Notes: generated by a model from the sequence alone, not told the origin. DNA of 64,000 bases from CAVXSP01 sp963724645 (GCA_963724645.1 CAVRVJ010000001.1:877426-941425); one strand, 5' to 3'. Shown: positions 9,032 through 19,424, counted from the stretch's first letter. Translations and numbers: made by a program.

Positions 9032-11187
9032 ATGCCGTTCATTTCTTCGCATCGCATTCTTGGCGCGTGGACTGTTGCTGCGGCCTCGATGGTGTTGTAC
9101 GTGCCGGCATGGCCAGCCGGCCCGCTGACGACCGTGCGCGGGGTCGTGGCCGGCACACACTTCACGCCGCCGTCCGGGGCCATGCCGTCGAAGACGGTCA
9201 CCACCTATTTCCGAGGCGCGCGGGTCTGCATGGACGTGAACGACAATGGCGCGTGCGAGCCTGGCGAGGCGACCGCAATCGCTGACGATCGCGGGGCATT
9301 CCTGCTCACCGGCGCCGGCCTCCATCCCATCGTCGCGGAGATTCCCTCGCCAGCCGCTTCGTCCGCGGTGCCCGGAGCGGATCGGCTGGTGTTTCGCGCG
9401 GCGCCTGACGCGGCCGCGGCCTCCCAGAGCCTCGCGGTGACGCCGCTCTCGACCGAGGTGATCAGAACCATGGAGGCGGACGATGCGCCGTACGCCGTTG
9501 CGGCGGGGCAGGTCGCGGCGCGGCTGGGGGTTTCGACAGCCGAGGTGGCCGCCGATCCGGCGAAGGTGACGGCGGGCCCCGCGCGCGCTGCAATTCTCGC
9601 GGAGTCGGTCGTCCTCAGCCGCCGTTTCGGGCTTGCCGCACGGATGGTGGACCGGCGCGATGTCTCGCCGTCCGCGCGGGCGAGGAATCCATACGCGATG
9701 AGCCCTGCCATCACCATGAGGGAAGCGCAGCAGGCCGCGATGAACCTCGAGGGCATCCCGAGGTACGACCACATTTTCATCATCATGCTCGAGAACAAAG
9801 CGACATCCGCGATCAGGAATTCGCCGCTCGCGCCGCGGATCAACGCGTACCTGGACGCCGGCAACCAGTTCACCAGCTACTACTCCACCGGCAATCCGAG
9901 CGAGCCGAACCGGATCGCCGTGGCGAGCGGCGACGACTTCGGCGTCACGGACGACAATCAGTGGAATTGCGTGCCCGAGGGAGACACGGCGAACATGCCG
10001 GAGGACCCGCTGCCGGAGGGCCGCGACGCCGTGCGTCAACGCGACGAATCACAATCTCAAGCACAAAGCCAATCTGTTCACGGCGATCACGGCCGCCGGC
10101 ATGACGTGGCGGATGTACAGCGAGTCCATGAATCCAGGCCGCGACTGGCGGCTCAACGGCGTGGCCGACCCGACGCTCGTCGCCGCCGACCACATCTATC
10201 CGGCAGGCAGCCCGGTCGGCGCGATCGGCTCGAAGGGGCTTCTGCCTGCCGTTTCCCGCCTCCTTGTACGCCACCAAACACAACGCAACGGTGGCCTTTC
10301 AGGACGTCCGCAGCTCGCCGGAGTTCTTCAAGAACAACCGCACGATGGGCGGCGGACAATGGGACGAGGCGATCAGGAAGAGCGCCGCGACGCCGGCCGG
10401 CTGGAATGTCGATCAGCTCGGCGCCGACCTGCAGTCCGGCGACGTCGGCCAATTGAACTTCCTCGAGCCGGACCAATGCGACGACATGCACGGCATCCGG
10501 GTCTCGGGCACGGTTGAGGGCACGGCCGTCACTGACATTGCCAGCGACTGCAGCGGCGGGCCGGGCATCTACCGCGGCGATCTCTACGTCGATTGGCTCG
10601 TCAGGAAGATTCAGGCCTCGCCCGTCTGGACCAACACCGCCAAACGCGTCGCGATCGTGCTGATGTTCGACGAGGGGTCGGCGACGACAGGTTTCAATTC
10701 CTGCTGCGGCTGGAACCCGAGTGCAGGTCCGCTCGTGGCCGGCGAGAGCCTGGGCGTGCTGACGAGAGCGGCGGACGGCGCCGTCGCGGTAGACGAATCG
10801 ATCGCGAACTACAGCCGCGGCAACAGGGGCCATGGCACCAGCGTGTTCGGCGTCTTGACGAATCAGCCGAACGCGCCGAAGCATGTCGTGGACAGCGACG
10901 CCTACAGCCATATCTCGTTCGTCCGCACACTGCAGGACATGTTCCAGCTTGCCGACCCCGGCGACGATTGGTCGTATATGAATCGCTCGAAGTACACGGA
11001 GCGCTTCATCGCCGCCCATCTGTCGCTGTTGCCGGAATATGCGGACAGCGCAGATCCGCATTTCGACGCCGTGCGTCCGATGAACCACGCGTACGTGATT
11101 CCTGCGGGATACGTGCAGAAGAACGGATTTCCCGCACCCCAGGTCGGCCCCGATCAGAATCAACTCAACGCGTGGGCGCTCAGGTAG
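9032..11187 (+). CDS. secreted phosphoesterase-family protein, two frameshifts
   Basis: Three consecutive plus-strand frames make one protein of about 717 residues. A signal peptide is followed by a region containing VCMDVNDNGACEPGE (about residues 69-83), which looks like a calcium-binding or Cna-B-like strand. The phosphoesterase (acid phosphatase/phospholipase C-like) domain starts at YDHIFIIMLENKA near residue 246. It continues with IAVASGDDFG and, after the breaks, YATKHNATVAFQDV and VLMFDEGSATTG. Breaks lie at about 10015-10025, after PEDPLPEG, and at about 10240-10250 beside a GGGG run. Two breaks in one gene mean it is either non-functional or badly assembled here. Confidence 0.75.
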
Positions 11188-12505
11188 TCGGCCGTCGGGT
11201 GCACCGGCGGCCCGTCTGGCTGCCGCTCGCGATTGGGCTCGCGTTGGCGGGCGACCCTGGTCTCGGTCACACGGCCGGCGCGATGCGCGTGCCGACCGCC
11301 GCAGAATCGCTCAGTCCCGCCGCGGACATCGGGCGGCAGATGTTCTTCGACCGGTCGCTGTCGGCGTCCGGAAAGGTCAGCTGCGCCACGTGTCACGACC
11401 CGGGCCATGCGTACGCGCCATCGAACGGGCTTGCCGTTCAGCCTGGCGGCGCGACAATGACGGCGGCCGGCACCCGCGCGGTGCCGTCGCTGCGGTATCA
11501 GGAATTCACGCCGCCATACAGCGATCTGTCTCGACAATCCGGACGGCGTCAGCGCACCAGGACCCGGAGGTGGGCTCACACACGACGGCCGTGCGGCGAC
11601 GCTGGCCGAGCAGGCCGAGATCCCGTTGCTTTCCCCGAATGAAATGGCCAATGCCCGGCGCGCCGACGTCGTGGAGCGGATGGCCGCGGCAGCGTACGCG
11701 GATCAATTCAAGCGGGTGTTCGGCGAGAGCATCTTCCGCGACAGCGAGGCGGCGTTTCTGCGAGCCGCCCAGGCTCTCCAGGCGTTTCAACTGGAGGACG
11801 TCAGTTTCCATCCGTACAGCAGCAAGTACGACCTGTACGCGAGCAACAAGCGCGGCGGTACGTTGTCGCCGGCAGAGCGGCGCGGGTTCGCTGTCTACAA
11901 CGACCCGGCGAAGGGCAATTGCTTCGCGTGTCACTACAACGGCGCGGGCATGAACGGCAGCGTGCGGCTCTTCACGGATTTCACGTACGCCGCGCTCGGG
12001 GTACCGCGCAACCCCGACATTCCCGCGAATCGGGATCCGGGCTACTTCGACCTCGGCATCTGCAGCCGGCCCGACCATCCTCTTCCGGCCAGCGCCCCCT
12101 ATTGCGGCATGTTCAAGACGCCGACGCTGCGGAACGCCGCGACTCGCCGCGTCTTCTTTCACAACGGGCAGCTCAAGTCGCTGCGAGATGTCATCCGGTT
12201 CTACAACACGCGCGACACGGCGCCGGAAGACTGGTATCCGATCGTCAATGGCGTCGTCCAGAAGTTCAACGACTTGCCTCTGGAGTATCGCGGCAATCTC
12301 GATACGGCAGGCGCCGCTTGACGGCCGGCCCCTGGGCAGCGCACCCGCCATGTCAGAGCAGGATATGGAGGATCTGGAGGCGTTCCTGAAGACTTTGACC
12401 GACGCCGATCAGCCGTTGACGCCGCCGGCCAGAGCGCCGGGCCGCGCAAGCGGTCCGCCGACACTCTTCCCGTCGCCGCAGGCCCGCTACTTCTTCGGCG
12501 GGTAA
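11172..12505 (+). CDS. di-haem cytochrome c peroxidase (MauG-like), two frameshifts
   Basis: The GTG start at 11172 overlaps the end of the preceding phosphoesterase gene, implying one transcript. A signal peptide leads to the first haem site CATCH (about residue 72) and, in the next frame, the second haem site CFACH (about 11926). This two-haem layout defines the bacterial CcpA/MauG family. Frames change near 11530, after PPYSDLS and before DNPDGVSAPG, and near 12310, after NLDTA and before PLDGRPLGSAP. The C-terminal helix SEQDMEDLEAFLKTLTD is the standard family ending. It would reduce peroxide or oxidise a protein partner in the periplasm. Confidence 0.78.
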
Positions 12506-13095
12506 CGTTCGAGGATCTTCTGGACGGCTTCGCGCAGAAGGGCCTCGCGCTTGTCCATCTCGAGGCCCATCTTGATCTTGGCCGCGCCGATCCCGCGCCA
12601 GACCACTTGTCCTTTGGCGCTCAAGTCGAGGACGAGCGATCCCTCTTCGGCAATCTTGAGCGACGTCGTGGACTCGGTGAAGGGCGGCAGGCCCCATGCC
12701 GCGACTGACGGCAGGAACTGGCCCTGCACCTGTGCTGTCTGGCCGATCGTCAGGAGCACATAGTACGTCAGCGTGAGATCGGGCGTGGGGTCGAGCGTCA
12801 GACCACGGCGTGGCATCTCCTTGCCGACGACTTCGGTGACGATCGGCTCGACCAACCGCTTGATGGCCGCGGGATCATCGGCGGCTGTTCGCGCCACCAT
12901 GATGCTTCCGGCGCCCGCCGGGTTCCATCCCCACGCGTGTACCCGCCCAAAGTCAAACGTCTTGTCGAAGCCGGTTTGGACCTTGACGGCTGCGGCGCCT
13001 GGATGAACGGCGACAACAACGCTGACCACGGTGACGAAGGCGGTCAGCCTTCCGCGCCAGAGTGTGATGCGGCGATCGACGGGTATGGTCACCAT
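12487..13095 (-). CDS. DUF4136 family lipoprotein-like protein
   Basis: The protein has 202 residues with an N-terminal export signal (residues 15-35) but no clear lipobox cysteine. After it comes the DUF4136 fold: KVQTGFDKTFDFGRVHAWGW, then DPAAIKRLVEPIVTEVVGKEM, DLTLTYYV and, near the end, LVLDLSAKGQVVWRG. Members are small periplasmic proteins of unknown function, common in Acidobacteriota and Proteobacteria. Its last 19 bp overlap the end of the convergent peroxidase gene. Confidence 0.85.
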   Translation of the reverse strand: MVTIPVDRRITLWRGRLTAFVTVVSVVVAVHPGAAAVKVQTGFDKTFDFGRVHAWGWNPAGAGSIMVARTAADDPAAIKRLVEPIVTEVVGKEMPRRGLTLDPTPDLTLTYYVLLTIGQTAQVQGQFLPSVAAWGLPPFTESTTSLKIAEEGSLVLDLSAKGQVVWRGIGAAKIKMGLEMDKREALLREAVQKILERYPPKK

Positions 13096-13099
13096 TTCG

Positions 13100-13423
13100 C
13101 TACAGTATCACCATGCCGCCGATGAAAAGCGGCGAGCGAACCCGATCGAGCCCGCCGGAGTGGAGTCGGGATTCATCCGTCCTGCGACGGAACCACGTCA
13201 ACTCCCAGCGATCGACACCCACGTCGTTCCGCAAAATGTAGCGATCACCTTGCGTATCTTGCACCTTGAAGTACCGGTGGTCGGGTGCCAGCCAGCGGTC
13301 GACAACTTCGGAGATTTCGACCCGGCGTTCCCCGAGCCACAACCGTCTTGGCGTCTCCTCGCCACGATAGCCAGCGTGGCACTCGACATCCACGACGGGA
13401 AATACGGCCGCTTCTCCTGACAT
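13100..13423 (-). CDS. conserved hypothetical protein
   Basis: This 107-residue protein has no signal peptide. The central block VECHAGYRGEETPRRLWLG followed by EVVDRWLAPDHRYFKV and RYILRNDV is a compact beta-rich module that I recognise as recurring in hypothetical proteins of soil bacteria. No function is known. It lies 4 bp upstream of the DUF4136 gene on the same strand and is probably co-transcribed with it. Its upstream region borders the IS110 element. Confidence 0.65.
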   Translation of the reverse strand: MSGEAAVFPVVDVECHAGYRGEETPRRLWLGERRVEISEVVDRWLAPDHRYFKVQDTQGDRYILRNDVGVDRWELTWFRRRTDESRLHSGGLDRVRSPLFIGGMVIL

Positions 13424-13534
13424 GGTTCGTCTGACTCACCGCGAGGGAGGGCGCTTCGGCGTTGGTTTCGGGCGCGGCGGTCGGCCGCGCACCACATGCA
13501 GCGGCTGACGTGGTGGTGAAGGACGTCGAGGCAT

Positions 13535-14900
13535 GGTTACCATTGTCTCAGACGATAGATGCTATGTAGGCACCGACCAGGCGGCTGAAGAGTACGGGCC
13601 GCCGCGTTAAGCTCCCCGCCATGTGCTTGTTGGGCACAACAAGGAGGGAGCTCGGATGACCGCAACGACCCGTTCGGCCGAGTGTAACGCAGCTGGTGCG
13701 ACGTTGATGCTGGCCTTTGATCTGGGGAGTACGAAGTGGACGCTCGGGTTCACCACCGCGCCGGCGCAGCGCCCGCGCATTCGGACGATGCCGGCTGGCG
13801 ACCTGGGCGCGCTGGTGAAGGAGATTCAACTGGCGAAGGCGCGGTTCGGGTTGCCACTCGGCATCCCGGTGCGCAGTTGTTACGAGGCGGGCCGGGATGG
13901 CTTCTGGCTCCACCGGTGGCTGCTCGCGCACGAGGTCGAGAACGTGGTGGTGGATTCCTCGAGCATCGAAGTCAACCGGCGGGCGCGCCGGGCGAAGACG
14001 GATCGTCTGGACATGAGCAAGTTATTGGCACTGCTCCTGCGGTGGAACGGGGGAGAACGGAAAGTCTGGAGCGTGGTGCACGTGCCCTCGCCGGAGGCCG
14101 AAGCGCACCGGCAGGTGACGCGGGAGATCGCGACGGTGCGCGAGGATCGGAAATGCGTGCGCAATCGGATCCAGGCGTTGCTCGCGACGCAAGGCATCCG
14201 GCTGGAACTGGACGCGACGTTCCTGGCGCACCTGGCGACGGCGCAGACCGGCGACGGCCGCGCGCTGCCAACGGCGTTCCGTCTGCGGCTCGAGCGCGAG
14301 TGGGCACACCTGGAGGCGATTGACGCCCGGATGACGGCGCTCACGGCGGCCCGTGACGCGGAGATCGAGACGGGCACCGATCGGGTGGCGGCGATCGCGC
14401 GGCAGCTCTGCACGATGCGCGGCGTGGCGGAAACCAGTGCGGCGGTGTTCAGCGCGGAGCTCTTCGGCACGCGCACGTTTCAGAACGGCCGGCAAATCGG
14501 CGCTGTGATGGGGTTGGTGCCGGTCCCGTATCGGAGCGACCAGCGCGTGCAGGACCAGGGGATCAGCCGAGCTGGCCGCGCGGAGTTGCGGCGGATCGCC
14601 CTGCAACTGGCGTGGGGGTGGGTGCGCTGGCAACCGACAAGCGCGTTGACGCAGTGGTTCCTCACGCGCTTTGGCCCGGCGGGCGGCCGGAGTAAACGGA
14701 TCGGCATCGTGGCACTGGCGCGGAAACTGGCCATCGCGCTGTGGCGCTATGTGGAGCACGGGGTCGTGCCGGAGGGCGCCACGCTGAAGGGGTAGCGGAA
14801 GGACGCTGCAGGAGTCACGGATTCGCCGCGCCCGGTCGCGCGTGCATCCACTGGTGGCGAGCCGCTCGCGAATGTTTCGGGTTCCCGTTGACGGGAACCG
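13535..14900 (+). mobile_element. IS110-type insertion sequence, ends not resolved
   Basis: The element consists of the transposase gene plus non-coding flanks. Upstream, 13535-13655 has no convincing gene. Downstream, non-coding DNA begins at once and contains a perfect 9-bp hairpin at 14880-14899. No inverted terminal repeats were found, as expected for this family, so the stated limits are only an estimate. Confidence 0.45.
13656..14795 (+). CDS. IS110-family transposase
   Basis: The protein has 379 residues. ATG 13656 was chosen over 13623 because AAGGAGGGAG lies at the right distance upstream. The N-terminal RuvC-like DEDD domain starts with LMLAFDLGSTKW (Asp22) and continues with SCYEAGRDGFWL and KTDRLDMSKLL near residue 112. 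The C-terminal Transposase_20 domain includes GVAETSAAVFSAELF and GLVPVPYRSDQ, with its candidate catalytic serine. The length is normal, so the gene looks active. IS110 elements have no terminal inverted repeats, and recombination is guided by an RNA from a non-coding end. Confidence 0.92.
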   Translation: MTATTRSAECNAAGATLMLAFDLGSTKWTLGFTTAPAQRPRIRTMPAGDLGALVKEIQLAKARFGLPLGIPVRSCYEAGRDGFWLHRWLLAHEVENVVVDSSSIEVNRRARRAKTDRLDMSKLLALLLRWNGGERKVWSVVHVPSPEAEAHRQVTREIATVREDRKCVRNRIQALLATQGIRLELDATFLAHLATAQTGDGRALPTAFRLRLEREWAHLEAIDARMTALTAARDAEIETGTDRVAAIARQLCTMRGVAETSAAVFSAELFGTRTFQNGRQIGAVMGLVPVPYRSDQRVQDQGISRAGRAELRRIALQLAWGWVRWQPTSALTQWFLTRFGPAGGRSKRIGIVALARKLAIALWRYVEHGVVPEGATLKG

Positions 14901-15207
14901 TTTGATAGATGGAGCGGCTTGCCCCCTCGGTCCAGCGCATGCTTGCAGCTGGTGCGTGATCGCTCATCGCGGTCGCCACGGATAGAAGGTAGTCGGGCAG
15001 AGCTCGACGCCACACGGACCGCCAGTGGAACACGAGGTCGACGTGCGCGAGCACAGAGTGTGACTGGATCGACAGAGCCAGGGCTCAATGACACAGGGCA
15101 TGGAGCGAAGTCTCACGCCGTGCCCAGAGGCTCCGTGTAGCACGCAGGAATGCTGGAGATCACCGGGAGCTTGACAACAACGGGTAGCCTCATAGAAGGA
15201 AACATTA
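14796..15207 (+). other. non-coding stretch after the transposase, possible guide-RNA region
   Basis: No supported reading frame occurs in these 412 bp. It holds the hairpin GGTTCCCGT-TG-ACGGGAACC (14880-14899) and several GC-rich short dyads. In the IS1111 subgroup of IS110 the bridge RNA comes from the end downstream of the transposase; in other members it comes from upstream. Either flank could encode it here, and this assignment is speculative. Confidence 0.3.
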
Positions 15208-15280
15208 GTGCCCTTCGGCGGTTAGCATGACGGTCGTTCTCGGTCCCTCGTCAGCCTCGTCTCAGCCCCTCCTACGACAG
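15208..15280 (+). repeat. dispersed repeat, copy 1
   Basis: This is the first of five same-strand copies. It contains GGTTAGCATGACGGTCGTTC, then TCGGTCCCTCGTCAGCC, and ends in a pyrimidine-rich run and CTACGACAG. It lies between the IS110 flank and the deleted kinase gene. Confidence 0.8.
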
Positions 15281-15407
15281 CATCCGGGTCGCGCTCGGCG
15301 CGACGAGAGTGACCTGCTGCTGCTCGCGATAGCTGCCAGTTATACATCCGCCCGCAGGATCGCCGTGCAGGATCCTTCTGCGGTCCTGCGGCACGAACGA
15401 CGCCGCG

Positions 15408-16213
15408 CTACCTGAGGAAGGACTCCACCACCAGCCGGCAGCGGAATGACAACAACGCCGCGCGCGACTCGGACGTGATGCGCTCGCCCGCGCCGTCGCC
15501 GGATTCGATCGTGCCGCGCAGACGGATGTCGCCGGGCCGACCGCGGTCCGCCAACGCACCGTCGATGTACAGCCGCTCGCCCCAGATCGGATGGTTCTGA
15601 AAACGAATCGCGTGCCCTTTGTACGACACGCTCCACCAGAGCGAGAAACGCAGCGCCAAGGCGACGCCAGCCGCGCCCGCCACCGCGACGCCGATCGCCC
15701 AGAGCCTCGGCGTGCCAGGCAGTCGCAACGCAGCTCGCAGTCCGCCGACAATCAGCAGTACCCCCAGAGCGGGTAAGCCGACCTGCACCCAGCGCCGCCC
15801 GCGTGCTTCCGCGTCGAGGAGCACCGTCTCCAGCGTCGCCGCGGCCGCGGCCACCGACGCGGGACGCTTCGCCGGATCGCGATCGAGGCAACTCGTGACC
15901 GCGCGTTCGATGGACGGATTCAGGGTCCCGACTCGCGCGTTCGGTGACGGCACCACACCGGACGCGTGATGGGTCAGCCAATGCCACCGCGACCGAGCAG
16001 GCGCACGATCCGATAGCGATGGTCGAGCAGGACGCCGGGCTCGAGCGGCCGGATATCAACCTCCGTACCGATGCGCGTCGCGTCGTCCACGATCATCGTC
16101 GCGGCCGGATCGCTCACGACCGTCTCGGCGTCGGACGCGCCGAGCGACTGACCGCATGACAAACAGAAGCGACTGGTGTCGGGGATCTCCGCGCGGCACG
16201 TTGGACACTGCAC
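15408..16213 (-). pseudogene. Ser/Thr protein kinase with catalytic core deleted
   Basis: The 5' part (16213 to about 15974) encodes a zinc-ribbon start, CPTCRAEIPDTSRFCLSCGQ, and the first kinase strand, YRIVRLLGRGGIG, with its glycine loop. It then stops. The 3' part (about 15956 to 15408, another frame) resumes at the end of a kinase domain, IERAVTSCLDRDPAKRPASV. It follows with two membrane segments and a C-terminal domain ending SFLR. The ATP lysine, HRD and DFG segments, roughly 180-200 residues, are absent. This is an internal deletion at about 15960-15975. Dispersed repeat copies 1 and 2 sit on either side. Confidence 0.75.
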
Positions 16214-16465
16214 GCTCGAAATTCTAGAGCCTCAGAGCCGGGAGCTGACGCCCATAGTAGGGCTCCGGAGTACGACTGGTTGGCGTCGGGCGAGGGGCTG
16301 GCTTCCATTCGCGCAGATGCCCGATTCGCGCCGTTCCTGGCCAAGTGCGCCAGCACGCCGGTCAGTACAAGGCGCTACCCGTGTCCTTGCCCGACGTCAG
16401 CGTCTGTGGTGTCTGGAACTTTCTGACGGTGTCGGGCTGCAGCAGTTTGCCGCCATTGAGCGGAC
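16214..16465. other. gap with no supported gene
   Basis: No intact gene is visible between the kinase remnant and repeat copy 2. One plus-strand stretch reads LASIRADARFAPFLAKC, which resembles the C-terminus of TPR-type kinase fusions. It has neither a start nor context and may be another fragment. Confidence 0.3.
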
Positions 16466-16554
16466 GATAGAAACATCAGCGCTGTTCGACGGTTAGCATA
16501 ACGCTCCCTCTCGGTCCCTGGTCAGCCCGTCTCAGCCCTTTCCCCCTACGACAG
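16466..16554 (+). repeat. dispersed repeat, copy 2
   Basis: This copy includes the upstream block GACGATAGAAACATCAG, then GGTTAGCATAACGCTC, TCGGTCCCTGGTCAGCC and the closing CTACGACAG. It ends 69 bp before the sigma factor start codon, so it may lie in that gene's leader or promoter region. Confidence 0.8.
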
Positions 16555-16623
16555 AATCTCCGTCACTGGATCATCGCCCGGCGAACCTTTCTATCGTCCC
16601 CGCAGTAAGACAAGGTAGACGAC

Positions 16624-17157
16624 ATGCCGGGCGAGCCAGACGTCGACCTTCTCTCCCGGTTTGTCCACGGCGACCAGGCGGCCTTCGAGCAGCTCTTCCG
16701 GAGATTCGAGGGTGACGTGTACGGCTGGATCATGCGCATCATCCGCGATCCGGGTGTGGCAGACGACGTCCTGGTCGAAGCATTCTGGCGGGCGTATCGC
16801 GGGCGGGCGCAATTTGATCCAGCGAGAAGCTTCGGCGCGTGGATGCGGCGCATCGCGACAAATGCCGCGCTCGATCAGCTCCGATCGAGCCGGCGGCGCG
16901 CCTGGCACTCCGCTGACGACACGTTGACGGCGCCGCGAGGACCCGATCGCGACACCCACGATGCGATTGCACTGGCGTTCCGACGGCTGCCGCCGGATCT
17001 ACAGATTGTCGCTGCGCTCGCGCTGATCGAAGAGGAGCCGTACGCGGACATCGCGGATGCTCTCGGCATTCCCGTCGGCACCGTTAAGTCGAGAGTATTT
17101 CGCGCGACGCGCTTTCTGAGGGAGGAGTTGGCCCGCCTGGGCGTGAGGCTATGTTGA
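16624..17157 (+). CDS. ECF-type RNA polymerase sigma factor
   Basis: The protein has 177 residues, the normal size for an extracytoplasmic-function sigma factor. Region 2 spans about residues 8-70 (FVHGDQAAFEQLFRRFEGDV, ADDVLVEAFWRAYR). Region 4 follows a short linker (FRRLPPDLQIVAAL, then PYADIADALGIPVGTVKSRV, a helix-turn-helix). It lacks region 3, as expected. Its stop overlaps the next gene by 7 bp, so sigma and the small membrane protein are translationally coupled. That arrangement usually means the partner restrains the sigma factor. The stimulus is unknown. Confidence 0.9.
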   Translation: MPGEPDVDLLSRFVHGDQAAFEQLFRRFEGDVYGWIMRIIRDPGVADDVLVEAFWRAYRGRAQFDPARSFGAWMRRIATNAALDQLRSSRRRAWHSADDTLTAPRGPDRDTHDAIALAFRRLPPDLQIVAALALIEEEPYADIADALGIPVGTVKSRVFRATRFLREELARLGVRLC

Positions 17158-17375
17158 ACGACGAAGTGAATGATGTCGAACTTGCCAGAACGCTTCGTGC
17201 GGCGCTGCCGCGTGCGACGGCGCATCGGCCGCCGCATGATGTGTGGTCCGACGTGATTCGGCGGGCGCAACAACCGCCGCGCTGGTCGCTGGCCGACTGG
17301 GGCGCGGCGGCAATCGTGGTCATCACGCTGTTGATGTTTCCGAAGTGGTTTTGGTTTATCGCATTTCACCTGTGA
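17151..17375 (+). CDS. small single-pass membrane protein, possible anti-sigma factor
   Basis: This 74-residue protein has a cytoplasmic N-terminus (residues 1-46) and one membrane helix (about 48-72, AAAIVVITLLMFPKWFWFI). The start ATG overlaps the sigma stop. The N-terminal part contains VELARTLRAAL and RPPHDVWSDVIRRA, plausible sigma-binding helices, but there is no zinc-binding HxxxCxxC. Its position and topology suggest a minimal anti-sigma factor; this is an inference. Confidence 0.65.
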   Translation: MLNDEVNDVELARTLRAALPRATAHRPPHDVWSDVIRRAQQPPRWSLADWGAAAIVVITLLMFPKWFWFIAFHL

Positions 17376-17381
17376 GGTTGT

Positions 17382-17816
17382 ATGAGACCACGTCCTTACC
17401 TTCGCGCGTACATGGCCGGCATCATGGTGCCGACGATCGTGCTGCTGCTCATCATGGGCATCGACGCGTATCACCGGTTCTATCTCGAAGTGCCGAGCCA
17501 GTTCGTGTTTGGGCTGCCGGCAAAGCCGCTCGAACGCACCATCCTTTTTCCGATGGCGGTCGTACCGAATCTCTGGGGCGCGTGGAACGTACTCTGGATC
17601 GCGACCAGGCACCGGACGCATTTGCCGATCGGCGTCCACGGCTCGTTCATTCCTGCACTGCTCGTGCCGGCGGGGATCGTGCTCGCGCGGACGACTGACT
17701 TGTTCTATCTGCAGATGGGATACGCCTTGCTCGCCATTCCGGTCGGCATGGCGATGTATTACCTGGCGTGGAAGTTTCTTGTCGGATCGCTGAATGCCGA
17801 GCTGGGGATCGGGTGA
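17382..17816 (+). CDS. hypothetical membrane protein
   Basis: This 144-residue protein has about four hydrophobic segments (10-30, 50-72, 84-102, 106-128). I do not recognise the family. It is 6 bp after the small membrane protein and is therefore the third gene of the sigma operon. It may be a target or part of the sensing unit. Confidence 0.65.
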   Translation: MRPRPYLRAYMAGIMVPTIVLLLIMGIDAYHRFYLEVPSQFVFGLPAKPLERTILFPMAVVPNLWGAWNVLWIATRHRTHLPIGVHGSFIPALLVPAGIVLARTTDLFYLQMGYALLAIPVGMAMYYLAWKFLVGSLNAELGIG

Positions 17817-17908
17817 GACTGGCGCCGTTCTCACTTCCACGCAGGAGGAAACCGCCTCGAAACGCGAGCATCAGTGGGGCGTGGTCGCGTGACGTCACCC
17901 CTCGAACG

Positions 17909-19424
17909 CTAGCTGCCGCTAAGCCCGGCAGGCAGCAGGAAGCCACGCGCCAGGAGGAGGCGAACGGACGCAAGCGCAGGCCCGATCACGTTGTCGACAT
18001 CGAGATCGTGCTGTGCGGCGACGTCGGCCAGCACCTCGCGAAGCGTCCGCCGGCCATTGCAGCTCGACAGCAACTGGATGCCGAAGCTGTCGATGCTCGT
18101 GGGAAACGCCAGATTGCCGGGCACGCGCAGGAGCGAGGCATGCAGATCGTAGCGGCCGCGCTCGAAACGGCGCACCTGCTCGAGCGTGTGGTCGCGGAGT
18201 TCGAGACGGCAGTCCAACAGATCGCCGGCGGTCTGGAGATGGTCGGCGCAGTAGTCCTGGATGCGCATGAGCTGGTGCAGCTGCTCGCCGCAGAAGCCGT
18301 CGGTGTCTGCACCGATGGAGAACTCCTCGAACCAGTTGCGTCCGCTCCGCTTGCGCACGACGACACCGCCCGCGGCGATCGCCTCGATACCACACGCGCG
18401 GTAGTAACTCAGCCATCGATCGAGCGCCTGGCGATACTCGTCCGGATGCGACGCCCAATCCGCGCGGAGCCAGCGCGCGGCATACGTGATCGGATCGTTC
18501 ACCTCGTGCATGAGCGCCAGCACGTCGCAGCCGCGATCGTGGAGCCAGCGCTGGAGCGGCTCCGTCCAGCCGCCGTCGGGCCGGCAGACCCAATTGGCGA
18601 GCACGTGGCCGATGCCGCCCTCGCGCAGATAGCCGGGAAGTCGGGTCAGCAGTTCGGCGCAGATCGCATCAGCCGGCCGATTGCCGTCCCGGTAGAGGTA
18701 GCGTCCTTCCGGCGAGATCACAAACGGCGGATTCGCCACGATGACGTCGAATGTCTCGCCGTCGACGGGATCGTAGCAGACTGCCCTGGCGGCATTCGAT
18801 CCCGTCGACGGCATTGAGGAGCGCGTTGAACGCCGTCATGTTCAAGGCGCGGGGATTGACGTCGGTCGCTACGACATGGCTGGCGTGCCGCGCGGCAAGC
18901 AGGGCGTGCGCGCCGTTGCCCGTACACATATCAAGCGCGGTGCCGACCGGGCGTCGAATGGTGATGTGCGCCAGCAACACGGTCGTCGGATTGAGGCCGG
19001 TCACGCAGTCGGCCGGCATGGACGACCGGTCGAAGGGCATCCAATCGCTCACGAGCAGCAACTCGTCGAATGGCGCGATCGTGAATGGCGCGGTTACCTC
19101 GCCGTCCGCTACTTCGAGCAGGCCCATCGCTTGGACGCGCGCCGGCTCGAGCGGAGCCAGCGCCACGCGGGCCGCTTCGTCCGGAACGCTCTCCCGCAGT
19201 TGAAAGAGCCGGGCCAGCGTGGCGAGCGGGCCGCTGTCGCGAAGACGACGCAGACACACGGCCGTGTCCAGGACCGGCACGGGATCCCGATCGGACAGGC
19301 CGAACAGGCGCAGCAGATTCGCTGACTGGTAGCCCGCGCGGACGAAGGCGTCGCGCAGCCAGGCGCAGCCGTCAGCATCGTCGAGTCTCAACGGACGGTC
19401 GCGATTCGTGGCTGGCGTGGACAT
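17909..19424 (-). CDS. SAM-dependent methyltransferase, N5-type fold, one frameshift
   Basis: The start was set at ATG 19424 (MSTPATNRDRPLRLDD). An N-terminal helical domain of about 150 residues precedes a class I methyltransferase domain. That domain has the SAM-binding motif ALDMCTGNGAHALLAARHA and the IVANPPFVISPEG motif. NPPF-type enzymes methylate amide or amine nitrogens (PrmC/HemK-like and DNA N6 enzymes). A further C-terminal domain of about 200 residues follows. The frame breaks at about 18780, between ECRQGSL and YDPVDGETFD; one base too many explains it. It is transcribed divergently from the RiPP precursor, 84 bp apart, so it is a candidate tailoring or self-protection gene. Confidence 0.78.

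Noticed and set aside
13436..13534. A 32-residue Pro/Arg-rich frame upstream of the conserved hypothetical gene.
   Set aside because: No ribosome site or similarity; too short to support, and it lies next to the uncertain IS110 border.
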